In this document: positions 10,939 to 22,904 of the stretch, piece after piece
How the letters are laid out: every line of letters starts with the position of its first letter
Position numbering within the stretch: the first letter of the stretch is position 1
Origin: Nicotiana tabacum
Lineage: Eukaryota; Streptophyta; Magnoliopsida; Solanales; Solanaceae
Assembly: GCF_000715075.1 (NCBI RefSeq)
Contig: NC_134082.1
Span: forward strand, 63,141,466-63,205,465
Reading direction: 5' to 3'
Length of the DNA: 64,000 nt
Notes under the pieces: generated by a model
What the model was told of the DNA's origin: nothing
What the model saw: the letters and a program-made list of their open reading frames with translations, nothing else
Database searches by the model: none
Position numbers and translations under genes: made by a program

Positions 10939-12030
10939 TCACTTATTGGTCGGGCATAGACCATCTTTGAAAGACAACTGTTCCACCAAGTGTTTTTCTC
11001 CATTTGTGCCCAAGTAGTGCTTGACTTGCTGACCATTTACTTTAAAGGTATGGAGCCCATCCTCCGATTCTAATTCCACAGCTCCAAAAGGGGATAGATC
11101 TACCACCTTGAACGAACCAGACCACTTCGATTTGAGCTTGCACAGAAATAATTTGAGCCTTGAGTTGAAGAGCAAAACAAAGTCACCCGACTTGAACTCC
11201 CTTTTCAAGATCTTTTTGTCATAGACGAACTTCATCTTTTCTTTGTACACAACTGCACTTTCATATGCATGGAAACGGAATTCCTCCATTTCATTGAGTT
11301 GTGTTAACCTCAAATTTCCAGCTTCAGCCTAGTCCAAGTTTAACCTTTTTAAAGCCCACATTGCTTTGTGCTCCAGTTCTACGGGTAGATGACAAGCCTT
11401 TCCGAAGACTAACCAATAAGGAGAAGTTCCAATAGGGGTTTTGTACGCCGTGTGGTATGCCCACAATGCGTCATCTAGCTTCCTTAACCAGTCGGTCCTA
11501 TTTGTATTAACAGTCTTTGCTAAAATATTCTTTGTCTCCCGGTTGGAAACTTCAACTTGGCCACTTGATTGGGGATGATAAAGTGTGGCCACCTTATGCT
11601 TGACACCATATTTCTCTAGCAGCCCCGTGAAAGCCTTGTTACAGAAGTGAGACCCACCATCACTAAGAATGGCTCTAGGAGTGCCAAACCGCATGAATAT
11701 GTTTTTCTTTAAGAATGTGGTCACACTCCTTGCCTCATTATTTGGTAAGGCAATTGCTTCAACCATTTTGACACATAGTCCACATCCACCAAAATATATA
11801 TCATACAACATGAGCTTACGAAGGGGCCCATAAAATCAATTCCCCACATATCAAAGATCTCGATCTCCATCACAAAGTGCATTGGCATTTCATGCCTCTT
11901 GGAGATTGATCCTTGCCTTTGACATTGATCGCAAGACTTAACCATTTGATTGACATCATGATAAATCGACGGCCAATAGTAACCACATTCAAGCACCTTT
12001 GCCGTCGTTTGATTGCCCCCATGGTGACCC
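10939..12030 (-). pseudogene. Integrase of the Athila-like element
   Basis: The zinc-binding part has [12 protein letters not shown] and CDQCQR around 12000-11920. The catalytic core has Asp in [10 protein letters not shown], Asp in [10 protein letters not shown] and Glu in [14 protein letters not shown], so all three DDE residues remain. The C-terminal part ends with VEQLSFKDGLCPTNK and a stop at 10939. A frameshift near 11780-11720 joins two overlapping frames, and another stop near 11328 splits the C-terminal domain. No chromodomain is present. Confidence 0.88.
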
Positions 12031-13591
12031 CCGACCGGTGAGTCGTGGCATGCCTTTAGAATTTGCATAATCTCCTCTACTAGAACACACATTTTGATGT
12101 TGTTATCAACATAAAAATGAAAAAAGAATGGTTCTTCCCAATAGTATTGCCGACAATCACTCAAAAACTTCTTTTTTAGATAAGCTTCCAATACATCCGG
12201 AATGAGGTCTCTAACCAAGTATTTTGCAATATCGGCGTACCAAGGAGTAAAAGTGTTAGATAATGCCAATATGTGTTCATCCGGGAAAGCATCGTTGATT
12301 TCAAGATCTTCCTTTGGTCTCCCTGCCTCTTCAAGCCTTGATAAGTGATCAACCACTTGATTTTCCGTCCTTTTTCGATCTTTGACTTCGAAGTCAGATT
12401 CTTGCAACAACAGGACCCACCAAATCAACCTAGGTTTTGCATCCTTCTTTGCCATAAGATGGCGAAGAGAAGCATGGTCTGTGTACACTATCACCTTGGA
12501 TCCCAACAAATAAGCCCGGAATTTCTCAAAGGCATAGACAATAGCAAGAAGTTCATGATCAGTCACCAAATAGTTCATTTGCACGCCATTGAGTGTCTTG
12601 CTTGCATAATAGACTGGGTGGAGAACCTTATTATGATGTTGGCCAAGCACTACCCTAATAGCTACACCACTAGCGTCACACATGAGTTTGAATGGAAGAG
12701 ACCAATCGGGTGTGATAATAATAGGTGTCCTGGTGAGCTTTTGTTTCAATTCCTCAAAGGCTTTGAGGCACTTCTCGTCAAATACAAATTTTGCATCTTT
12801 CTTAATGAGTTTGCACAAGGGATTTGCAATTTTGGAAAAATCCTTGATGAAACGCCTATAGAATTCGGCATGCCCCAAGAAACTCCGGACACCTTTAACT
12901 GAAGTAGGTGGAGGAAGCTTGGAAATGATCTCGATCTTTGCCCGGTCAACCTCTATGCCATGTTTTGAAATTTGTGGCCTAAAACAATTCCCTCATCCAC
13001 CATGAAGTGGCATTTCTCCCAATTTAGCACAAGGTTCGTTTCTTCACATCTCTTAAGCACTTGTCTAAGATTGTTAAGACAATGCTCAAAAGAGTCACCT
13101 ACCACTGAAAAGTCATCCATGACAACCTCTAGAAAATCCTCCACCATATCTGAGAAGATGGACATCATGCATCTTTTAAAGGTAGCCGGAGTGTTGCACA
13201 AACCAAATGACATCCAGCTAAAGGCAAAAGTTCCACAAGGGCAAGTGAATGTTGTCTTCTCTTGGTCCTCCAATGCTATGTTTATTTGGTTGTAATCAGA
13301 ATACCCATCAAGAAAGCAATAGAATGACCTTCCCGCTAGTTGATCAAGCATTTGATCAATAAAGACATAGGGAAATGGTCTTTGCACGTGGCACTTTTGA
13401 GCTTTCGATAATTCATACACACCCTTCATCCGGTCACCGTTCTTGTTGGAATGAACTCATTTTTATTATTTTCAATCACGGTCATGCCTCCCTTATTCGG
13501 TACACATTGCACCGGGCTCACCCAAGAAACATTGGCAATGGGGTAGACTACCCAAGCATCCAACCACTTGATGATTTCTTTCTTTACCACC
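12030..13591 (-). pseudogene. RT (C-terminal part) and RNase H of the Athila-like element
   Basis: From 13591 down: VVKKEIIKWLDAWVVYP, a frame change near 13430, the palm with FYCFLDGYSDYNQ and FGLCNTPATF, and the catalytic box VMDD, where Val replaces the usual Tyr or Phe but both Asp are kept. The connection domain ([16 protein letters not shown]) and RNase H ([27 protein letters not shown]) follow. Frame breaks lie near 13429 and 12950-12880. The N-terminus of RT lies beyond element B at 32354-32537. Confidence 0.9.
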
Positions 13592-14162
13592 TGTGAGCAT
13601 GTTATTTTTGCCCTATATAAAATACTCCTATAGAATCCCAAGGAAAACGATTTTTCTTTTAATTATTTGTCATTTTAGGAATTCTTTTTGTAGAATTTTC
13701 TTAATTATTTGCATTTTACTATGCATGTTTAATTTTTATTTAAATCATGAAAATACAAAAATACTCTGCATTTGCATTTGGGGTTTATTTTTACATTTTT
13801 AGGTTAATTAGTAAATTAGTTGTTTTATAAAAATGAAAAATCAAAAAAAATGGCTCACTTTTGCATTTTAGCCGTTTCATTTTAAATTTGTAGTTCTTCT
13901 TTTAATTTAGGAGTTAATTAATTCTTATAATTATCATGGTGGATTTTTAGCTTAATTGTGTAAGTTAATCTAGGTTTTAATTAATTAAAGAGAAAAAGGA
14001 AATATTTATAAAAGAAAAAAACAGAAAGAAAGGAAATTGAGAATTTGTTTCAAAACCTTGAAATTGGGCCAATTTAGTTGAAAACCCATCCAGAATCTGC
14101 CTCAAATTCAGGCGCAAACTCGACCCTTACCCGGTCCAATCATTCAGTCATCTAGGCAACTC

Positions 14163-14197
14163 AAACGACGTAGTATGAAACCAAAACTACGTCGTTT
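14163..14197. promoter_or_regulatory. Hairpin with ACGT cores in the element B LTR
   Basis: Arms AAACGACGTAG (14163-14173) and CTACGTCGTTT (14187-14197) are perfect 11-bp complements around a 13-nt loop. The 3' LTR copy (about 32287-32321) has one arm mismatch. ACGT cores are typical plant bZIP targets, but a role here is only inferred. Confidence 0.6.
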
Positions 14198-15279
14198 TGA
14201 GTTCAAGAGTTTAAAATAAATCCTGGCCTTCCATTTTATCTCATCCAACGGCCCTAGAAGTTTCCCCCATTTTGATTAAAATTGTCGAATGGCCTCAGAA
14301 CAACCTAGGATTTTTGTTCAGTTTCTCCTTCATCTCTCTCAAAGTCAAGAACCCTAGCCCGCCGCCCTGAAACTCCTAAGCTTCCACTGGCCGGCGGCGG
14401 AGCCCAATCTACCCCAAATCTTTACCACACAACCATCACCCACACCTAATTGCCAATCCACCACTACGTCTCCTCAAATCCTCACAAAATCGGATCAGTT
14501 TTGGATCTAAAAAGAAAAAAAGAATAAGAAAAATCTCCCAAGTCCTCGAACTTCCAAGAGCGATTAGGGATGAAATTAGTATTGTTCGTCTGTTCTCGAC
14601 GAGAATACGCGATTGATGCCAATTTTGATTCAAATCGAAGTCTGCCTGAGGTTTGTCAAGCCCTGTCCGTCTGCCTATTTAGGTATCTCCGTTCTTTTCT
14701 CATTTTTCTCCGTCTATTGTTTTGTTCCCCTCTTCGTCTCCTTCGGATTCCTTTCTTCTTTTTTTTTCTGTTTTAAATCATTTCTTTCTTGCATGTTTAG
14801 AATTAAAATCATACTAGTTTAATAATATAGTTTACGTTTGTTTTGATTTCGAGTTTGGATTTGATCAATTCTCTTTTTGTTTTGTTCTGAAGGAATTCTG
14901 ATATTAGGAGTTTGCAAACTCCATTGGCTTGTATGTCTTATTTTTTTTGTTTTTGAATTGGAATTGGGGCTTAGTGGGTCAGAAGACCAAAGAGGGGAAA
15001 GGTCAATACTGGTTGTAAGCCTAGGGTCTTTGGTTTGGGTTTTGGGTCAACTTGACCCATGTTTGATTCCTGAAGGTAAATAACAGAGGGTTAAAGGGTA
15101 GTTTAGGGAATTTAATAAAGGGAATCTTCAAAAACTGCATGGGAAACTTCCAGGAAGGTGAGGATAGGGTTAGTTTTGACAAATAGGCTAAAAATTGGGG
15201 TCTGAAGTGGTTTGATAAAATTAGGGGAAAGGGTTAATTGATAAAATGGGGAAATCAGTTCTGCTACCCTAGGACTTTC

Positions 15280-15287
15280 TATATAAG
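15280..15287 (+). promoter_or_regulatory. Probable LTR TATA box
   Basis: TATATAAG at 15280-15287 follows a long U3-like region and precedes GCAGAGATTACA about 25-35 bases downstream, a plausible start of R. It is the best TATA match I see in this LTR. Confidence 0.55.
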
Positions 15288-16519
15288 GTTGCTTTCTTTC
15301 ATTTAGAAGCAGAGATTACAATACTGAAAAATTGAGAAACGGCTGAGCTTTCAGATATTGAAAAAATACTAAAATTTCCTGCATTTTTGGTTGAAATTTG
15401 CTTTGGTTTTGCTCTTGATTTTCATAGTTAGTCAGAATTTTCCAAACATTTTCAAAGAACTCCTGTTGTCTGGGTTACAAATGGTCTAAGGGGGCTTGAA
15501 CATTGTTATTTGGTCTGCTAATTCATTCAATCTTCCGCTACTGCTGAAATCCTAATTTCTTTTGGTTTACTTTGATATACAGGTACCTCTTTGGACTTTA
15601 TTAATCTGTGAAGCTTGAATCTGAAGCATTGTTGAAGTTGTAAACCTTAGCTGGCTAAATATCAATTTGTGTTACTGAATATTTATCCATGTTCTACATT
15701 AAATTATGTTTTACTACATTATTCGTTGTATTTATTCATGCCATGGACATTACAATTTGTATTAGGTTTGTATTTGTACTTTCGTTTGTTATTTTGCTTT
15801 CAGCCTGTTTTAAACTATTTCTGCCGAGTTCTTGGATGTTTGTACTGTCATATGGTGGATTCATTTTGGATAAGTAACACTACTTTTTGGATTTTGATTA
15901 AATTAGTTCAATCTTGTGTGATGTTGAGTTTCAGATTAACCTTCAGCAATGATTTTTCTATTTAGAATTTATTTTTTTTTTTTAAAATTGAATAAACTCA
16001 AGGGCTATTGGGTCATTGCAACACTTGATGTTTAGAGTATCTACTTTTAAATTACTATGTATGAAATTATGGCAGTAATTTTAGTGTTCAATTGAAGGGG
16101 GTTGTTGTTCATTAATATATAGTGTTTCAATTTTCTGCATGTTTGCGTCTCAATTAGGAAATACATATTTCTTGCTTACTTTGATGAAATTGATTAAATT
16201 TAATGGTGTTTGAGAAACTGATCCCTTGGGCCTCAGGTGTTTATTTGTTCTGTAGGGACTCGATCTTGAGTCTCATATCCTTTTAGCGTTCATCTTTTCA
16301 CCAAATTTGGGTTTACTTTGGGCCTAGACTTGAGGCCACTTGTAAATGTGGAATTATATCCCTTATTGTGTTTGGGCCTACTTTTCGAGCCCAGCTCCTC
16401 ATTTAACTGCTACTGCTGGCCTTGTCTATAACAGGCGTGGCCCAAATGCCTGAAATCCCAGCGCAGTTTTCTTAGTAATTATGTAAATATGGCCTTAAAT
16501 CTTTGGTTAAAGTAATTCT

Positions 16520-16960
16520 TGTAGTTAAATCGAGGTGTTCCATTGTTACCATATCACCCACGACCCTCATAAAACTAAATTAAGAAATCATTTAATTTGA
16601 GGCGCGGCATGCCCAATAAAACCCTTAAGCTCATGGCCCTCACAAAACTCGTTAGCGTTTTTTTACAAAAAATTTGAGGTGTGCCATTTTCCTTACGTAA
16701 CCAATGACCCCCATGTAATTAATACTAACTCTTTAAAAAATAAGGTGTGCCATCAATTGAATTTTCCATGGCCCTCGCAAACTTTGGTTATCAATTTGAA
16801 CTTTCGTACTTGTTTTAGGCGCGCTCTTTAAATTGACTTTTCTTTTAATTATTAAATTCGGGTGTACATTTCATGTGACCCAATTTCAATTCTTAACAAT
16901 GTTAAATAGAACGTATAGTGAACCATGGGTGCATTTCATGTGGCGTGGTTCAAGGCATGT
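16520..16960. repeat. Degenerate tandem repeats in the 3' part of the element B LTR
   Basis: About five units of roughly 70-90 bp each contain a GTGCCAT or CGGCATG block and a CATGGCCCTC or GACCCCCATG block (for example near 16565, 16630, 16690, 16755). Units are strongly diverged, so borders are approximate. Confidence 0.55.
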
Positions 16961-17354
16961 TTTAAATAACATTGAATCTTCCTAAAATCATTTTAAAATA
17001 ACTAAAAGCGGTTAATAAGTTAAAATGCACAATAGGTTAAAACAAGTAATAAATCGGATAATATGCCAATTTTAATAGTTTAAGCGACCGTACTAGAACC
17101 ACGGAACCCGAGAATGCCTAACACCTTCTCCCGGGTTAATAGAATTCCTTAGAATTTCTGGTTCGCAAACTTTAAAATAAAAGTCGAATTTCCTCGATTT
17201 GGGATTTTAAAATAAACCGGTGACTTGGGACACCAAATAAACTATCCCAAGTGGTGACTCTGATAAATAAATAATCTCATTTCGAATAATGTCACTTAAA
17301 TTGGAAAAACTCTCATATACCTCTCGGGTGGTAAAAAAGGAGGTGTGACAGCTC

Positions 17355-17372
17355 TGGTGACTCTGCTGGGGA
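17355..17372 (+). other. Primer binding site of element B
   Basis: TGGTGACTCTGCTGGGGA lies four bases after the LTR end. Element C has TGGCGACTCTGCTGGGGA in the same place (46197-46214). The form fits the tRNA-Arg-type primer sites reported for Tat/Ogre elements; the tRNA assignment is from family knowledge. Confidence 0.75.
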
Positions 17373-18528
17373 TAGTAACCTAGAACTTTTGGTTCAGGGT
17401 TCAAGAATTCGAGCTTAGAATAACTATTATAGTTGGCTTTATTTATTATCTAATTTTTATATGTTTAAGCCTAATGTGCTAAATGCTGTTTTTTACCGCT
17501 TTGATATTGTTTGGACTGTATATAAATTGTTACAAAACCCTCTTCTCTCTGAGTCTTCTAAATCATCTGGTAAGTGTGCACTTCGTGTGATTTCTTTTCT
17601 GTTAGAGTCATATCCCAATTTTAGAACGAGGTTCGGACAAGTTGCAAAGCCGGTGAAACTTCTATATTCCGGGTACGCTACCCCTCTCGGCTCGAGCTGT
17701 CTGCTCGGGTAAGCCAGGTCTAGAACAATGCGCCCAGGTTCTAAACCTAGAATAACAAAGCCTCATGACGGATCCCTAGTAGGACGCTTGTTTGCATCAC
17801 GTGCATTTGATATTGGAGACTCAACACATGGGTTGGGTCTGTCTAGGACAGGTGTATCCGAAATGAAAAGACCATCCTGATGCATTCTACTTGCTACTTG
17901 TGCATTTATTTGTTTCGGATTGCATGTTGACTGGCTTATGAATAATGGAGAAAAGTTGGGAAAGAGAAAAAATCAATTTGAGGGCTGAGAGAGATACTTA
18001 CCTGTTTTTGAAAAACCCGATGTCCAAAAAGTCTCAAAACTTTGCCGAAATTTTGAAAAAAAAAGAAGAAAGAAAAATTTGTTTAAAGAAAAAATCTGGT
18101 ATTGTTTTTATTATGTCAAAGTTGCCCGAATTACACAAGTTTGATTCTTATCGGATGTGGGATACGTAGGCAACCCTCACCGGGTCCAACTCCATTTTTG
18201 CAAAATAAACCCAAAAAAAGAACAATAAATTTTGTTGTTTTGTCATAAATAAGTTAGGTGATGCCATTCTTGTCTAAATAGCCAAAATGTCCCCAAAAGG
18301 GTGCCAGAATGCTGCTTTTGCAAGAACAACCACCTATGGTTTCTTTTTCAAATTTTTGGTTGATTAGCAAACACAACCTTAAAATCTTCTTTCCTGAAGT
18401 GCTGAAGGGTCGTATTTGCAAGGCTGGGTTTTCGTTTTGAAATGAAATTTTTTGAAAACTTGATAACTTTCTCTTGAGTCAAAATAAATCATGATCATTT
18501 AACCAAATCACCCTAATAAATGTGCAAG
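17373..18528 (+). other. Untranslated leader of element B
   Basis: No credible coding region. It holds a polypurine-leaning stretch at 17945-18090 and the first GATACGTAGG cassette at 18131-18190. A short G/A-rich open frame (17945-18169) looks like composition rather than a gene. Confidence 0.6.
18131..18190 (+). repeat. GATACGTAGG cassette, copy 1 (before ORF1)
   Basis: TTTGATTCTTATCGG, then GGATACGTAGGCAACC, then CACCGGGTCCAAC. First of four copies spaced through element B. Confidence 0.8.
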
Positions 18529-20570
18529 ATGAGCACAATTGAAAATGAACCCTTCGCATTTCTTGAAGAAATCCCATTACAACTCCATATGTGGTGGAAT
18601 GACTTAGGATAAGTCAGTAGAGAGACTGTGGTAAACGTTTTGGGCGGTCTTGTTGGACTTCTAAAAATCAAACCAATGTTGGATGTGCTTGAGGCTTTGA
18701 TACCTTTTTGGGACCCGACGCATAATGTGTTTCACTTTTCTTATTTTGAGCTCACCCCTATGCTGGAGGAAATTGCAGGCTATGTCGGTCTTAGTGGAAA
18801 CCTCAGAAGTCGGTACCCGGTGGCGCCAAGAACAGTGACTCCTCACAAGTTTCTAGATCTGTTGAGCATCAGTCGGGAGGTTCAGGATGGAAACCTATCT
18901 GAAATGTTTTGCACATTCCACTTCTTATACCAGTGCTATGTTAATACCCACGGTTTTGAGGCACAGGATAGTGGCCTAACTCATTCAGAAAATAAAGATA
19001 AATGGGAGGCACGGCGGGGTTTAGCTTTTATAGTGTCATTCTTGGGTGTCATAATCTGCCCAAGAAAAGATGGAAACATAGAATTGGGTCTTTTAGGAAT
19101 GGTCGACGTCATGATTAAAAAAACTAAGGGCACCCTTGTTCCAATGATCTTAGCGGAGATTTACCGAGATTTAACTATCTGCCGAGAAGAGGGAAAATTC
19201 TTCCAGGGCTGTAACCTGCTCCTGCAACTTTGGATACAAGAACATCTTTGTCATTGCTTGGGGTACATGAACTATGGCATGACTGGTCTGAATTGTATTG
19301 AAGAGTATGAAAAACCGAGTGGTCGGTTGTGAATTTCTAGAAGGTATAGAGGCTTGGTTTGCGCATTTGAGTTCCTTAACTTCGGACAAAATTGAGTGGA
19401 CTGTCGGTTGGTTCCCTGTCATTGAAGTCATTTACATGGCAGCCGAGGTGTGCTATCTTCTCTTAATAGGTCTCCGGAGCATTCAGCAATATGCTCATCG
19501 CAGGGTGTTGCACCAACTAGGAAGGTTTCAAACTATCCCACATGACGAAGATCTGAGTCGACAAGTCATCAAATTAGGTCCAAAAGCTGTATTCCCAGAA
19601 GGGAAAGTTCATCAGAATTTGAATGAGTGTAGATTTCTAAAACAAAAGACTCGGGTGCGAGACCTAGCTAAAGGCGAGTTAGACCCTAATTACATGACTT
19701 GGTTTGGTAAAAGGTTCCAAGTTCCTCGGGAGCCCAAACAGCCTGCTAAAAGACCCTACGTCCAGCAATTCACTGACGATTCGCGAGAGCAATGGGATTG
19801 GTTGGCGAAAGAGGCAAGCTACAGGGCCAAGATAAGCAAATTGGAGGGACAAATCAGGGATCTCAAATTTGACAATTGTGTACAAATTGATGTTGATGAA
19901 GGGGAAAAGAAAAAGTTGGCTCAAGAAAACAAAGCCCTTCTAGCCCAGATCTAAAAAATGAAAATAGCTGTCGAGAATCAGGAAAGAAGTCGAGCAGATG
20001 AAAGGCTCATAAGCGGTCTCAGAAAGAAAGTATCTAAGTATCATGATGGATGACTTAGAAAAATTCGAGGTTAATCTACCAAGAGCCCAAGTGCTGCTGA
20101 CAAAGAACGCAGAGGAATAGGCGGAGTTTGTACGGCAGTTAAAAAGGAAATATGAGGGAACAATCACAGATTTGAAGAAAAAGGTAACTACCCTCGAAAG
20201 TGAGATGACCAAACAAGCTAAGGACTTTAAACCAGAAAGGGAACATTGTTATGCATTGATGTCCCATCTAGAGGAAGATATGCAATAACTGCAGGGTCAA
20301 AACCATTATGCCACCCAAGTGCTAGAAGCTAGGTCTCAGCAAATAGGGCATTTGCTCCAAGAAAAGGGTATCATCAGGGAGAAAGTTAGAGCAATTGTTG
20401 ATTACATCGTCATGAAGTGCCATGAATGTGAAGACATGACTAGAACCACTTTCTTTGTTGCAGTAATGACATTTGTTCGTCAAATAATGAGTGACCTGGA
20501 GCGTCTTCAAGGGGTATTGCACATAGGCCCGTGGCAAGACCGACTAATGTCCCACGGGCCCCTGGAGTAG
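18529..20570 (+). pseudogene. ORF1 of element B, upstream of gag (plant retroelement ORF of DUF7745-like type)
   Basis: Tat elements often carry an extra ORF before gag with no settled function. Starting at ATG 18529 (MSTIENEPFAFLEE), one stop falls at GLG-stop near 18610, then a long frame to 19332 with FWDPTHNVFHFSYFELTPMLEEIAGYVGL. A frameshift near 19300 leads to a frame ending 19954, then further breaks before the last piece at 20319-20570. The second half is rich in Lys, Glu and Leu, with heptad-like spacing (KLEGQIRDLKF, KKLAQENKALLAQI), so a coiled coil is likely. Element C has the homologous ORF at 46895-48359 (FWDKKRAMFCFGDIELTPLLEEIGGFFGL in pieces). I know of no proven function. 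Confidence 0.72.
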
Positions 20571-21222
20571 AAATACTTATGTACTCTTGATTTTTAGTTT
20601 CATTTTTGAGTCTGTATTTCAATTTCTAGTTTTTAAAGTATGTTTCGAGTTTGTTTGTAGTTTTAAATTCCTAGAAAGAGTATGATGGAGTCTTTTGTGA
20701 TAGAGAAACATTAAAATTTTTATTAATGAAAATTGGAAAATCCCAAAAATTGTTTCATTATTTTTTGCATTTATCTCTTGAACTACGTGATGATCTGATT
20801 CACGCGACATCGTGATACGTAGGCAATGCTTATCGAATTCGGTCATGATTTTGTACATAACTCAAATGAAAAAGGAATATGGAAAGGAAAGAACCAAAAG
20901 AAAAACCAAAAAAAGAAAAGAGAGAGAAAGCCAAAAGAAAAACCAAAAAGAGAGAAAATGAGAGTGACAAAAAGAGAAAGAGAGAATATAGGAGAGATAA
21001 ACAAAAGCCGGGATGAGACATGCAATTGTTGCAAAACATGTAGAAACACATTTAACTATATATGTGCATCACACCCCCAATGTGTGATTACCTATATGTT
21101 AATTTCTTCAAACTAATCGGTTTGTTGTCTACTGTTGAGTATAGGTTATGCTTTTAAGGTAGTTGGTTTGTGGTACTCTGGCTTCACACCTGTACTTCAC
21201 AAGATCAAAAGGCAGTGTAGAA
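20571..21222 (+). other. Spacer between ORF1 and gag of element B
   Basis: Non-coding. It contains cassette copy 2 (20778-20830) and a long A/G tract at 20866-20970 made of AAAAGAGAGAG and AAACCAAAAAG runs. Frames reading across it on the minus strand are composition artefacts. Confidence 0.65.
20778..20830 (+). repeat. GATACGTAGG cassette, copy 2 (between ORF1 and gag)
   Basis: TTGAACTACGTGATG, then CTGATTCACG, then GTGATACGTAGGCAATGC. It keeps the GAACTACG, CTGATTC and GATACGTAGGCA blocks in the same order as copy 3. Confidence 0.8.
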
Positions 21223-22904
21223 ATGTCATCAGAAGGTCTTCCCCCAACAATTCCCATCTTAGACGATTGCCCGCTATCAGTTATCCCAACCTCAGAGTTA
21301 GCGGCAACCGAGGAGAATAGGGCACTGCATCTCCACGTGCTAGAAATGTGGGACGCCTGGTCCAATGGTAGAGAGTAGATGAGTACCATACCCGGTTTCC
21401 CTGAGTTACTTCCCAGAGCATGTGGCAATTCCAATGTCCCAATAAACTACCCGAATACCCCACTTGATACCCCACCATCTCAGCTCACTTTACCGGAACA
21501 CCTTCTAAGGTTCGCCCCTAGGTGGTTTCGGGAGTAACATCCAACATATTTACCGCACCACCAACATCGGCTGCAGTGCAACCCACTTTACCCAGGCCAA
21601 GCTTTGATCCATCATCTTTCACCTTCCAAGTAACATCTTTTCCACCAGAACCTACCCAGTTCACTACCAATTCTTACCCTAACAACCCTGGTATAGTTTG
21701 CTACGGGACAGGAGAAGGTTGCAAAGAACCCCGAGCAAGAGGAAATTATACGAAAAATGAGGAGCATAGAACAGAGCCTTAAGAATATACAAGGTTTAAG
21801 CGGACAAAAGAGTGTATCCTACGCTAATCTATGCATGTTCCTACATGTACATTTGCCCTTGGGTTTCAAGACCCCAAAGTTCGAAAAGTATGACAGGCAG
21901 GGGGATCCCATAGCCCATCTCAAGAGGTACTGCAATCATCTTTGAGGGGAAGGCGGAAAAGAAGAGCTCCTAATGGCTTATTTCGAAGAGAGTCTGGTTA
22001 GCATTGCATCTGAGTGGTACATGGATTAGGAAATGTCTCATTGGCATATTTGGGATGATCTGGCTCGAAATTTTGTCAGGCAGTTTCAGTATAACATATA
22101 CATAGCTCCCGACAGGAATTCTCTATTGAATCTTAATAAGAAGTCATCGGAACATTTTCGAGAATATGTTGTTAAATGGCACGAACAAGCGGCCAGGGTC
22201 AAGCCTCCGATGGATGAAACAGAAATGGTGAGTGTCTTTCTACAAGCCTAAGAGGCTGACCACTTTCAGAATATGATGTCTGTAATGGGGAAGCCGTTTT
22301 CTGAGGCCATCAAGATTGGTGAGATAATCGAGAATGGTCTGAAAACAGGACGCATATTGAGCAAATCTGCCATAAGAGCTACATCCCAAGCAATTCAAGG
22401 TGGGTTTCGAGGTGTAGCAAATGAAAAGAAGAAAGAAGAGGCAGCGATGGAAACTTTGACTGTAAGAAACCCCCGTCCACCCATAAATTACTTCCATCTA
22501 AGCACCCCACAACATTATTGTCCTCGTCAGGATGTGGCCTATGCTATGGCTCCTCAGCCATACACAATAATGAACGCCCATCCATATTCTCGCCACTACA
22601 ACAGTTCAACCAAAACCGAGCTCCATTTCCTAGAAACAACCCTCCTCACCAAGCTCAGTATAATCCCCGACCTTCACAAAATAATTTCCCCTACAATTCC
22701 CGTGCTCGGGAGCCACCCAAAAGAACAAACTTCATGCCTTTTGGTGAGTCATACTCTAGCCTTTTCCCTAAACTAAACCAAATGGGTCTGTTGCAACCCA
22801 TACCCCAAACCAGGCAAAACCCAGAGTCACCCTCCTACCGAGCCAGTGCTCGATGTGTTTACCATTCGGGAGTGGAAGGGCATGACATTGAAGACTGTTG
22901 AACT
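21223..22904 (+). pseudogene. Gag of element B
   Basis: Start chosen at ATG 21223 (MSSEGLPPTIPILDD) because homologous coding continues from there. Stops and one or more frame changes follow to 21757, then the gag core: FEKYDRQGDPIAHLKRY, WHIWDDLARNFVRQFQYN, FREYVVKWHEQAARV. Near the end is a knuckle-like CVYHSGVEGHDIEDC, then TGA, probably a TGG codon originally, before the protease region continues in the same frame. Residue 4 of the knuckle is His where element A has Cys. It corresponds to gag of element A at 6022-8240. Confidence 0.87.

Larger units (their letters stand above)
8250..13591 (-). mobile_element. Athila-like Ty3/gypsy element, 3' part (left piece)
   Basis: Carries the C-terminal two thirds of RT, then RNase H, integrase, a long non-coding spacer and an env-position ORF, all on the minus strand. 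RT stops abruptly at 13591, where the TGTGAGCATG end of element B begins. The N-terminal part of the same RT resumes at 32354 on the far side of element B. No 3' LTR is present: past the env-position ORF the sequence runs into gag of element A near 8250. A PBS of tRNA-Asp type on the right piece supports the Athila call. Confidence 0.88.
13592..17350 (+). repeat. 5' LTR of element B (3.76 kb)
   Basis: Starts TGTGAGCATG and ends GGTGTGACA, the TG...CA form of an LTR, followed within 5 bases by the PBS. The first 600 bp or so are repeated at 31730-32335 with scattered differences. It contains a strong hairpin (14163-14197), a TATA box (15280-15287) and degenerate internal repeats (about 16520-16960). 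The bases just before it are CCACC, the expected left target-site copy; the right copy has been lost. Short open frames inside are not credible genes. Confidence 0.92.

Noticed and set aside
12345..12902. 185-codon plus-strand open frame
   Set aside because: Lies exactly antisense to the well-supported Athila RT/RNase H.
15669..15965. Hydrophobic frames inside the element B LTR
   Set aside because: Located within the LTR, T-rich, no start context or homology; composition effect.
20830..21051. Hydrophobic minus-strand frames that look like membrane proteins
   Set aside because: Antisense of the A/G-rich tract between ORF1 and gag; the Leu/Phe/Ser pattern comes from simple sequence.
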